From a virus: DNA of 39,658 nucleotides. Below the pieces are notes generated by a model that saw nothing but the letters and a program-made list of their open reading frames with translations, had not been told where the DNA came from and did no database searches. The stretch lies in the IMG/VR virus record IMGVR_UViG_3300040801_002884, positions 1 through 39,658 of that record. One strand, 5' to 3'. The position numbers and the translations under genes were made by a program. Below are positions 13,946-20,326 of this stretch, piece by piece. Each line of letters starts with the position of its first letter. Position 1 is the stretch's first letter.

Positions 13946-14980
13946 ATGTATTCTATGCTATCTCTATTTTCTAAAAAGCAAGATCTTCCTAAATCAGTCG
14001 CTGAACTATTTTACAACAAAGAAAAAACTGTTTGTAAAGTAGTTCACAAGTCTGGTGCTGAAACCACTATCAAAACAAATCAATCCTGTGACGGTACAAC
14101 AGATCCTAAAAAAGTTGTTGTCTTCATATCATCTTCAGTTGGTTGCAACCAGGGTTGCAAATTTTGCTATTTAACAGCAAAGAAATATCCTTACTGCAAA
14201 CTCAGTGAAACGATTATCATCAAAAATACTCTTGATGCCATCACCGCCTGTCAAGATCTGATAAAAGGCAAATATTTAAAGTTGTCTTTCATGGGAATGG
14301 GTGATGTCTTTTATGAAAATCTTAACATCAAAACTATAGTAAGAAACATATTTAAGGTTCTTTTGATTGATAAGGAGATAGAAGGAATTGATGGTGTTGA
14401 TATTGGAACATGCATGCCTAATACAAGTTTCTTAGAAAATAAGATTGTAGAAATTAGTAAATTAAATAAATATCTTTTTGAAAATTATTTTCTTTACTTT
14501 AATCCAAAAAATGTGTATACTGATATAGTAATGAATAAATTCGGAAATGTTTTTCCGAGGACTCCTGTTAGATTATTTGTTTCTTTAAGTACTGTTGATC
14601 CCGGAGTAAGACATTATTTAATGCCTAACTCAATTGATATTATAGATCTGGAAAATATTCTTGATGAAGTTGATACTAATATAATTTTTCATTGTATGTT
14701 TTTTGAAGGATTAAATGATTCATTTTTTTATCTCAGAGATTTAAAAGAATTTGTGAAAAAACACTACGGATCGGAATTAAGAATACTGAGATTTAATAAA
14801 TGTTCTAATGATGTAACTTTAAATGAATCTCCTAATTTTTGGAGAATAATCGATTATTTTAAAAATGATAAAGATATTAGATTTAAATATCAGATATCAA
14901 CTGGTAAAGAAATTCAAGCATCATGCGGACAATTCATTTGTAAAAATTGTAAAGATATATTAATACGGGAGGATGTGTAG
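13946..14980 (+). CDS. RlmN/Cfr-like radical SAM enzyme lacking the second mechanistic Cys
   Basis: A 344-residue radical SAM protein with the RlmN/Cfr methyltransferase signature. Residues 58-74 (VVFISSSVGCNQGCKFC) carry the CxxxCxxC cluster (Cys67, Cys71, Cys74); LSFMGMGDVFYENL (about 113-126) matches the SAM-binding FMGMGEPLxNYxN motif; RLFVSLSTVDPGVRHYLMP matches the xAISLHA...R..xMP strand; FEGLNDS matches the GVNDS motif; QASCGQF (Cys327) is the C-terminal CGQL motif carrying the methyl-accepting Cys. The other conserved Cys, seven residues before the first cluster Cys (E. coli Cys118), is Phe60 here. RlmN methylates C2 of A2503 in 23S rRNA and A37 of some tRNAs. Extra Cys333 and Cys336 are odd. 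The start ATG lacks a clear ribosome site. Confidence 0.85.
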   Translation: MYSMLSLFSKKQDLPKSVAELFYNKEKTVCKVVHKSGAETTIKTNQSCDGTTDPKKVVVFISSSVGCNQGCKFCYLTAKKYPYCKLSETIIIKNTLDAITACQDLIKGKYLKLSFMGMGDVFYENLNIKTIVRNIFKVLLIDKEIEGIDGVDIGTCMPNTSFLENKIVEISKLNKYLFENYFLYFNPKNVYTDIVMNKFGNVFPRTPVRLFVSLSTVDPGVRHYLMPNSIDIIDLENILDEVDTNIIFHCMFFEGLNDSFFYLRDLKEFVKKHYGSELRILRFNKCSNDVTLNESPNFWRIIDYFKNDKDIRFKYQISTGKEIQASCGQFICKNCKDILIREDV

Positions 14981-15153
14981 TGTACTTAGATGAATTTATA
15001 GGATGTTTGGTTGTTTTATGGCTTATTTTTTCTTGGTTAACTCATGTTGTAGTTTGTCTGTACACTGGTTCTTGGGGATTTTTAATCGCGGGTGCTCTGA
15101 TGTTCCCTATTGCTAATATTCACGGAACCGGTATTTGGTTCGGATTCTTTTAG
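14980..15153 (+). CDS. small conserved phage membrane protein
   Basis: A 57-residue protein with two hydrophobic segments (GCLVVLWLIFSWLTHVVVCL and GFLIAGALMFPIANIHG). I recall this WLTHxxVCxxTGSW...GALxFPIxxxHGxGxWFG pattern in many phages. GTG start at 14980 shares a base with the stop of the radical SAM gene; GGGAGG is seven bases upstream. Probably an inner-membrane protein of unknown role. Confidence 0.7.
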   Translation: MYLDEFIGCLVVLWLIFSWLTHVVVCLYTGSWGFLIAGALMFPIANIHGTGIWFGFF

Positions 15154-15164
15154 AGGATGATATC

Positions 15165-15482
15165 ATGAAGATTCCATTACAAGCGATTTTGATGGCTGGT
15201 GAAGATATGAAGAAAATCACCATGGACGGTTCCAAGAAAATTACTATTAGAACTGAACATAGGTCCTACATACCAGGACCGGTTTTGTGTGGATGTCATA
15301 TTCTGAATTGGGCATGCATGAGAGAAATTACAAATGTTAGACATACCACATTCGGAGAAATAACTAAAGAAGAATGTGAAGCAGATGGTTGTAAAGATCT
15401 TAATGAATTGTGGGTATTGTTATATAAATATTATGGATATATTGAATATAAAGATCCCATGACTGTAATTTACTTGAAATAG
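15165..15482 (+). CDS. ASCH-domain (PUA-like) protein
   Basis: A 105-residue protein. KKITMDGSKKITIRTEHRSYIPGPVL gives the ASCH-type G.KKxTIRxGxRxYxPGxV strand, then ITNVRHTTFGEITKEECEADG and LYKYYGYIEYKDPMTVIYL match the domain's later half. ASCH domains are RNA-binding or nucleoside-processing modules related to PUA. ATG at 15165 is eight bases after GAGG; a longer start at 15135 lies inside the previous gene. Together with tRNA and RNA-modifying enzymes nearby, an RNA role is attractive but inferred. Confidence 0.7.
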   Translation: MKIPLQAILMAGEDMKKITMDGSKKITIRTEHRSYIPGPVLCGCHILNWACMREITNVRHTTFGEITKEECEADGCKDLNELWVLLYKYYGYIEYKDPMTVIYLK

Positions 15483-15490
15483 GAGAAGAG

Positions 15491-15694
15491 ATGATGAAAA
15501 AGATTATAATGATAATTATTTTGTTGTTATTGAGCGGTTGCTACGGAGGTACTATTCCTCTTAGTGTAATCAAAGAAGGAGAAGAAAAGTGCGAAATTAA
15601 TGGTGGAATAAAAGAGATTGACATATTTAAAATAGCTGTGTATTATGATGTTCATTGTAACAATGGTGCTACATTTAGAATAGATAGTTTATAA
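15491..15694 (+). CDS. small lipoprotein
   Basis: A 67-residue lipoprotein: MMKKIIMIIILLLLSGCYGG is a type II signal with lipobox LSGC, so Cys17 would be lipidated. The mature part is about 50 residues with two Cys (EKCEING, VHCNNG). Could be a superinfection-exclusion or lysis (spanin-like) component; no evidence chooses. AGGAG precedes the ATG; the ATG at 15494 is an alternative. Confidence 0.7.
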   Translation: MMKKIIMIIILLLLSGCYGGTIPLSVIKEGEEKCEINGGIKEIDIFKIAVYYDVHCNNGATFRIDSL

Positions 15695-15713
15695 ACAATT
15701 AAGGAGAAATGAA

Positions 15714-16112
15714 ATGAATGAACAAGTGAACTTGTTAGAAGTAGAACCAATTGGTGTTGATTATGTTAATGTGAGTCAACAAGGAATTCTAAAACCTATC
15801 ACTCAAAAAACTGAAGAACAATTGATTGTTGAATCTTTGTTGCCTGAATCCAATCAGGTTGTTGACTTTGTTTACGGACCTCCGGAAAGAATGGAAGGCG
15901 AGTCTAGAAAACATTATATTGTCAGGAGAAAACTTGAGCATGAAATCTTTAAACGCAGAATGAAAAACGGTGTTAATGTTTGGGATACTGCCACTAAAGG
16001 TCAATGTACATCAGAAAAGACAAGAACAAAAAAGACTCTTAAAAGAATGGGATTGGCCAAGAAACTGTATAAAGAAGTTTTGAAAGGTCTTAAGGCTGAC
16101 GGTAGAGTATAA
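15714..16112 (+). CDS. hypothetical protein with basic C-terminus
   Basis: A 132-residue protein, not recognised. The first third is acidic and probably extended; from about residue 65 it is highly basic (KHYIVRRKLEHEIFKRRMK, then KTRTKKTLKRMGLAKKLYKE), which suggests nucleic-acid binding. AAGGAG before the ATG. Confidence 0.55.
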   Translation: MNEQVNLLEVEPIGVDYVNVSQQGILKPITQKTEEQLIVESLLPESNQVVDFVYGPPERMEGESRKHYIVRRKLEHEIFKRRMKNGVNVWDTATKGQCTSEKTRTKKTLKRMGLAKKLYKEVLKGLKADGRV

Positions 16113-16133
16113 ACTCAAATAAAGGAGTGTGCT

Positions 16134-16382
16134 ATGTTTATTTACAACGATTTTGATTCATCTAACATTAAACAAATCAAATACACTGATAATATTGAAT
16201 TCGTCGATGCTCCAGATGAAGCCGATTTCGGTGTGTTAGAAATCACCTTTTTGAATAACACTGTTTATGAGTATTACAATGTGCCTTGGGAATTGTATCA
16301 GGAAATGGTGCAATCTAAATCAAAGGGTACATTTCTCAACAAAGAAATAAAAGATAAATATGAATTTGCAAAAATCAAATAA
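16134..16382 (+). CDS. KTSC-domain protein
   Basis: An 82-residue protein that matches the KTSC domain: SSNIKQIKYTDN, LEITFLNNTVYEYYNVPWELYQEMV, SKSKGTFLNKEIKDKY (normally A.S.G.yfn..Ik..Y). KTSC occurs alone in phages or fused to lysyl-tRNA synthetase, and is thought to bind RNA. AAGGAG upstream. Overlaps the next gene by 23 bases. Confidence 0.8.
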   Translation: MFIYNDFDSSNIKQIKYTDNIEFVDAPDEADFGVLEITFLNNTVYEYYNVPWELYQEMVQSKSKGTFLNKEIKDKYEFAKIK

Positions 16383-16944
16383 GTGGACAAAATATTCCGG
16401 TGATAAAGTCTTTTTCACTGCTGATGAACATTACTACCACCGGAATATAATAAAATTTTGCAATAGGCCTTTCTTCGATGTTAAAGAAATGCATGATGCT
16501 CTAATAAACAATCATAATGAGGTGGTGCGGGATGACTGCATCACCTTTCACATTGGAGATTTTGCTCTTTGTAACAAGGATTTTGATGCTGTCATTAGTA
16601 TTTTAGATAGACTTAATGGAAAACATATCATGATAAATGGGTCACATGATAAATGGTTCTATTCATCAAAAATACGTTATAATTGCGGAATTGCTCATGA
16701 TATGATTCATAAGATTGAGGTAGATGGTCAAAGAATTGTTCTTTGTCATTATGCAATGAATGTGTGGCCATCTTCTTTTCACGGTTCTTGGCATCTTTTC
16801 GGTCATTCACACGGAAGATTAAAAGGATCCGGAAGATCTTTTGATGTTGGTGTAGACTGTAATAATTTTTATCCATTATCATTTGAAGAAATAACAATAG
16901 AAATGTCACTTCTTGATACATTTAATGATGTTGAAAGAGGTTAA
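16360..16944 (+). CDS. calcineurin-like metallophosphoesterase with altered GNHD motif
   Basis: A 194-residue metallophosphoesterase. VFFTADEHYYHRNII gives the first metal motif (Asp22, His24), ITFHIGDFAL the second (Asp67), LCHYAM and FGHSHGRL the later His motifs. The usual GNHD is GSHD (Ser95), replacing the Asn that bridges metal and stabilises the leaving group. RPF and the DEMHDALINNHNEVV-like segment match the phage subgroup (DxHFGHxNIIxFCxRPF). Substrate unknown; nucleotide or cyclic phosphodiester possible. Starts inside the KTSC gene. Confidence 0.8.
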   Translation: MNLQKSNKWTKYSGDKVFFTADEHYYHRNIIKFCNRPFFDVKEMHDALINNHNEVVRDDCITFHIGDFALCNKDFDAVISILDRLNGKHIMINGSHDKWFYSSKIRYNCGIAHDMIHKIEVDGQRIVLCHYAMNVWPSSFHGSWHLFGHSHGRLKGSGRSFDVGVDCNNFYPLSFEEITIEMSLLDTFNDVERG

Positions 16945-16963
16945 TCTCAAAGCATAAATAGAT

Positions 16964-17179
16964 ATGAATACTAAAGAGAAATTATTAGGATTAGAAATAA
17001 GCCTGATTCAAGAGAAACTTAACACCAACTTTTGGCAGTCTGAATGTTTTAAAGCAAAATTAGAAACAGTGAAAACAAATCGCAGCATTTTTGAAAAAGA
17101 ATTAGAAATCAAGAATGAAGAACTGCGACAATATGAAGATACTGTTATTACTGAGACTGTTGGTGAAGCCGATGAATAG
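16964..17179 (+). CDS. small coiled-coil protein
   Basis: A 71-residue protein that is one long charged helix (EISLIQEKLNTNFWQSECFK, EKELEIKNEELRQYED) with an acidic end. No signal peptide. It directly precedes the holin-like gene, so it may belong to the lysis cassette, but that is only position. Confidence 0.55.
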   Translation: MNTKEKLLGLEISLIQEKLNTNFWQSECFKAKLETVKTNRSIFEKELEIKNEELRQYEDTVITETVGEADE

Positions 17180-17181
17180 AT

Positions 17182-17634
17182 ATGTTTCAAGAAATTATAG
17201 CACCTATCATAGAAAACGAACAAAGTTTGTTCATAGTCTATGCTATTATCATTGCGGCCATAGGAGGATTTGCTAATTGGTTAGCAAATGATAAACATAC
17301 TATATCAAAGTGTGTTATCGGTGTTTTTCTTGCTGGCTTCGCCGGTTTTTTGGTAGGAGAAATATGTCTTGCTGTTAATATAACTGGTAGTTGGGCATAT
17401 TTCATGTGCGGTTCTGCAGGCCTTGCCGGTGAAGCAATTATTAAATTTTCAAGACAGTATATCATTCATAAAACTGGTCATATTTTAAATATTGAAAACA
17501 CTATGGATGAAATAAATGAAATTGAAAGAAAATATGAGGAGCATAGGCGGGAAGCGGAAGAAAAAGTAACAAAAAAAGCAAAATCAAAATTAAAAAGATT
17601 TTTGAACATTGAAACAGACGAGGAAAAGAAATGA
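17182..17634 (+). CDS. holin-like membrane protein (LydA/holin 3 type)
   Basis: A 150-residue protein with three membrane helices near residues 17-35, 43-63 and 69-88, rich in Gly and Ala (AGFAGFLVGEICLAV, GSAGLAGEAIIKF), followed by a long charged cytoplasmic helix (EIERKYEEHRREAEEKVTKK). The FLVGE...GxAGxxGExxI pattern fits LydA-type phage holins, which form the inner-membrane holes that start lysis. Neighbouring membrane and hydrolase genes support the call. No terminal stretch overlaps except ATGA with the next gene. Confidence 0.65.
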   Translation: MFQEIIAPIIENEQSLFIVYAIIIAAIGGFANWLANDKHTISKCVIGVFLAGFAGFLVGEICLAVNITGSWAYFMCGSAGLAGEAIIKFSRQYIIHKTGHILNIENTMDEINEIERKYEEHRREAEEKVTKKAKSKLKRFLNIETDEEKK

Positions 17635-17960
17635 GTGAAGAATTAATGTTAACTTTACAAGTAATTAATTTATCTAGTCTTCATAATTTTCTAGGATTAG
17701 TTCAAATATCTCTCGCGCTGTTCGGATACTATATCTCTTTTTTCTTCAGAAGAAGTAGAGTATTTCAATTCAAAGTAATTTGTGTTTTCTCTTTTCTAAT
17801 GGTTGGTGGTGTAGGTTCTTTCATAATTGATTACATGTATTTTCACATGTTTCAACACCTTCTTACATTGGGATTTGCTCTTTGTGCAACAATTCTATAT
17901 TGGAGAGAGGCAAAATATTGTAGAAGATGCACAAATCCAAAAGGATGTCGCCGTGGTTAA
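17631..17960 (+). CDS. membrane protein coupled to the holin-like gene
   Basis: A 109-residue protein with hydrophobic segments near residues 20-38, 45-65 and 70-88 and a short basic, Cys-rich end (CRRCTNPKGCRRG). Four-base overlap with the holin-like gene suggests coupled synthesis, as for holin and antiholin pairs. No specific family recognised. Confidence 0.6.
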   Translation: MSEELMLTLQVINLSSLHNFLGLVQISLALFGYYISFFFRRSRVFQFKVICVFSFLMVGGVGSFIIDYMYFHMFQHLLTLGFALCATILYWREAKYCRRCTNPKGCRRG

Positions 17961-17969
17961 ACTTTTTTG

Positions 17970-17998
17970 TTGACAAGACCTCATAATAATGTTATAGT
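17970..17998 (+). promoter_or_regulatory. extended -10 promoter, class B
   Basis: TTGACA at 17970-17975, 17-base spacer, TATAGT at 17993-17998, with TG upstream. Carries CCTCATAATAATGTTATAGTTC, the shared class B block. Confidence 0.85.
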
Positions 17999-18057
17999 TC
18001 TTTATATGAATTGATAAGAATCAAAAAGAACAAAACTTAATTACTATGAGGAACAAC

Positions 18058-18339
18058 ATGAACTTTGAATTCAATTATAGCAGAAGAGACGAATTAAGCG
18101 ATATTATCAGTGACTCGTATAAAGATCTTTACGGTGTGCGACCAAGGTTTATAGATTTTGCAAACACTTCTTTAGACGAACTTGAAAGACTTGCTGATGA
18201 CATTTCCAGCAAACTTCGTGTGGAAATAGAGCGCGAGAAGAAAGAAAAACAAGAAATCATCAAAAAGATTCTTGAATACGGAGCTCCTGACGCTAAAACC
18301 GCGCAAAAATGGTTAGATGACGCTGAATATAACTTTTAA
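18058..18339 (+). CDS. small helical conserved phage protein
   Basis: A 93-residue protein. SYKDLYGVRPRFIDFANTSLDELERLADDIS resembles a motif seen in many phage hypotheticals (YGxRPR...MTxxEL). The C-terminal half is a Glu/Lys coiled coil (EIEREKKEKQEIIKKI). The ATG at 18058 has GAGG six bases upstream; an in-frame ATG at 18046 does not. Function unknown. Confidence 0.65.
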   Translation: MNFEFNYSRRDELSDIISDSYKDLYGVRPRFIDFANTSLDELERLADDISSKLRVEIEREKKEKQEIIKKILEYGAPDAKTAQKWLDDAEYNF

Positions 18340-18353
18340 TAATGGAGAAAGAA

Positions 18354-18755
18354 ATGCTATCAGACCACCTTCAAACAGAAAAACTCCCCTCAGATCTTAA
18401 GGCCGCAATCAAAAAGTCGATTCTTGGTTATCTTCATGACAAAGATGAAGCAATGCAATATATGATAACAAAAAATCAGGAAGCACAAACTGATGGTTCG
18501 GTTCTCAAAGGAAAATTCATTAGTTGTACTATTGGGAAAATGACTTTGCCCTGCGGTACTCCAGGTTGGTTATTTGAGCAACCTGCTTATGAATATTCTA
18601 AATACATTGAACAATGGGGAATTTCATATCCGGCAAAGGATGCAGAGAAAGTATTAATTGGAATTCATTATACTTGGGTAACACTTGTTAAACTTGAAAC
18701 CGGAGATGAAACACTCGCTCATTTGTACAAATATGTGGATCTTGGAGAAAAATAG
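18354..18755 (+). CDS. hypothetical protein
   Basis: A 133-residue protein, not recognised. N-terminal helices (KLPSDLKAAIKKSILGYLHDKDEAM), then a beta part with TIGKMTLPCGTPGW and WVTLVKLETGDE. The ATG at 18354 follows GGAG by six bases; the in-frame ATG at 18342 lies before that site. Shares the promoter at 17970. Confidence 0.55.
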   Translation: MLSDHLQTEKLPSDLKAAIKKSILGYLHDKDEAMQYMITKNQEAQTDGSVLKGKFISCTIGKMTLPCGTPGWLFEQPAYEYSKYIEQWGISYPAKDAEKVLIGIHYTWVTLVKLETGDETLAHLYKYVDLGEK

Positions 18756-18758
18756 TTG

Positions 18759-18787
18759 TTGACAATGCCACAAAAACATAGTAATAT
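18759..18787 (+). promoter_or_regulatory. candidate promoter, weak -10
   Basis: TTGACA at 18759-18764 and TAATAT at 18782-18787 with a 17-base spacer. The -35 is perfect but the -10 matches only part of the consensus, and there is no TG. Points at the endolysin gene. Confidence 0.5.
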
Positions 18788-18831
18788 AAATTATAAGATA
18801 AATTTTGTATAAATCTATCCGAGATTATATT

Positions 18832-19389
18832 ATGATGAAATTGATTTTTGTTTTTATTATGTGTTTGACGGCGTCTGCTGAAGCATCAATTAACACAATA
18901 AGACTGGATCTTTTAAGATACAGTTATCACCAAGCACATAAAGAGGAAACTATCTTGAAAAAAATAAAAAATATAACAGAAGAAGACAGACATTGGTTAG
19001 CATTAAACATTTACTTTGAAGCCAGAAGTGAGAATCTTCACGGTAAAATGGCAGTTGCATTTGTAACAATGAATAGAGTTATCAAGAATAAAAATCATTG
19101 GCCCGACACAATAAAAGAAGTTGTGACACAGCCATGGCAGTTTTCTTGGTATAATTCAAAAAAAGTTCCACCTATAACAGAACAATCGGCATGGGAAGAT
19201 GCGAAACATATTGCAGATCTTTCTATAGAACTGTATAATACAATGGCTGAATCAGAAGAATTCGAGGTTGATGGAATCACAAAAGGATCGGATCATTATT
19301 TTGCTGATTATATTGCTATGCCATCCTGGGCTAAAAAGATGAAGTTCAATGCTAAAGTAGGAACGCATATATTTTATACTGATATTTAA
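18832..19389 (+). CDS. SleB-type cell wall hydrolase (endolysin) with signal sequence
   Basis: A 185-residue exported peptidoglycan hydrolase. MMKLIFVFIMCLTASAEA is a signal or signal-anchor sequence. The catalytic domain from about residue 50 has WLALNIYFEARSENLHGKMAVAFVTMNRV, the Hydrolase_2/SleB signature with its catalytic Glu, then WPDTIKEVVTQPWQFSWY and a C-terminal HYFAD...PSWAKKMK segment. These enzymes act as lytic transglycosylases or amidases on the wall. It follows the holin region and has its own promoter. The ATG at 18835 is an alternative start. Confidence 0.8.
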   Translation: MMKLIFVFIMCLTASAEASINTIRLDLLRYSYHQAHKEETILKKIKNITEEDRHWLALNIYFEARSENLHGKMAVAFVTMNRVIKNKNHWPDTIKEVVTQPWQFSWYNSKKVPPITEQSAWEDAKHIADLSIELYNTMAESEEFEVDGITKGSDHYFADYIAMPSWAKKMKFNAKVGTHIFYTDI

Positions 19390-19409
19390 AATTAAATCTA
19401 GGAGAGTAA

Positions 19410-19637
19410 ATGATATTACAAAAGCACGAATTCTGTGAGTGGATAGAAAGATATCGGGCTATTAACAAAGAAAAATACATGGATTCTATTCTAGAGGCAT
19501 GTCAATATTTCTCTGTTGATCCCGAATCTATTAAACCACTATTAAATGAACAGATAATTCATAAACTAGAAGCCGAATCTATCAAACAAAACTTACTAAA
19601 AAACAATTCTAAAACAAGATTATCAGTATTTTTATGA
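19410..19637 (+). CDS. 33: late-transcription coactivator gp33-like
   Basis: A 75-residue homologue of T4 gp33 (112 residues), which binds the RNA polymerase beta flap and links the gp55-holoenzyme to the gp45 clamp for late transcription. EKYMDSILEACQYFSVDPESI...LLNEQIIHKLEAESIKQNLL matches the core motif (YMDxIxxFCExxxxE...KIxxEAxxxN). Shorter than T4. Position directly before gp59 and gp32 is the conserved T4 order. AGGAG upstream; overlaps gp59 by four bases. Implies late promoters of the TATAAATA type. Confidence 0.75.
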   Translation: MILQKHEFCEWIERYRAINKEKYMDSILEACQYFSVDPESIKPLLNEQIIHKLEAESIKQNLLKNNSKTRLSVFL

Positions 19638-20245
19638 TGACGCCTCTAAGAGCATATGAAATTTTTCAAGCAATGCAATTGCACTGGAAAAGTGATAGTT
19701 ATGATTTTGTGTTGTATAATGGAAAATTGAAACATGTTAATAGATTTCATTTTGACAAATCGCCAGAAAAGAGATTCTTCTTTAAAGCGACAGATAAGTT
19801 TTCTAATGAAAATGAGTTTAAACTATACCTTGTTCCTATATTTCTGGAAAATAGTAATGTTTCGGCATTTGATTTATTCTCCGAAAGTAATGAAAACATT
19901 TCTGATAAATGGTATAGGCACATACAAAAATTGAAATCTATTTTTAAAGAAGAGGCTGGAATTATATTTGAATACATATTCAAAATGGAACTTTCATTTG
20001 ATGAGTTTTTTCTAGGAGAACCAGTTAAAAGTTTTCTTGCTTATGATAAAATTTGCATAGAAACATTTATTATTTTAGAAAAATTGTTAAAATTTCTTGA
20101 CAAATCCAAGGCATCTGATATAATATATTTACAGTTATATGAAGATAAAGTTCGTGCTTATACTTCATTTATACAAATTGACAAGTCTAAATATAAGACT
20201 ATACTTGAACAGACAATCAAAAAGAAAAAGGAGGACCACATGTAA
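19634..20245 (+). CDS. 59: helicase loader gp59-like
   Basis: A 203-residue homologue of T4 gp59 (217 residues), which loads gp41 helicase on gp32-coated forks. YEIFQAMQLHWKSDSYDFVLYNGK matches the N-terminal HMG-like half and FLAYDKICIETFIILEKLLKFLDK matches the C-terminal half (FKLLQSNIISFETFILLDSF in T4 has the same frame of residues). The rich basic end (KKKKEDHM) contains AAGGAGG as its codons. Between gp33 and gp32 as in T4. Confidence 0.85.
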   Translation: MMTPLRAYEIFQAMQLHWKSDSYDFVLYNGKLKHVNRFHFDKSPEKRFFFKATDKFSNENEFKLYLVPIFLENSNVSAFDLFSESNENISDKWYRHIQKLKSIFKEEAGIIFEYIFKMELSFDEFFLGEPVKSFLAYDKICIETFIILEKLLKFLDKSKASDIIYLQLYEDKVRAYTSFIQIDKSKYKTILEQTIKKKKEDHM

Positions 20246-20326
20246 CCAGCCGTTGAAAGACCGGCAAACCGAATAATAAAGACATAAAAGACAATTAAAA
20301 AGAAAGACAAAAAGGACAAAAATTAC
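20228..20326 (+). promoter_or_regulatory. gp32 leader: start-stop element and A-rich tract
   Basis: AAGGAGG at 20228-20234 is followed by ATG-TAA at 20240-20245 (last codons of gp59), then a short GCCG/CGGC hairpin (about 20250-20266) and a tract from about 20270 to 20326 that is nearly all A and G with repeated AAAGACA units. T4 gp32 represses its own message by cooperative binding to an unstructured leader; this tract is a good candidate operator. Confidence 0.5.

Noticed and set aside
20246-20275. T4-type gp32 pseudoknot
   Set aside because: Only a short GCCG/CGGC hairpin could be found by eye; I could not pair a second stem in the T4/T2 layout.
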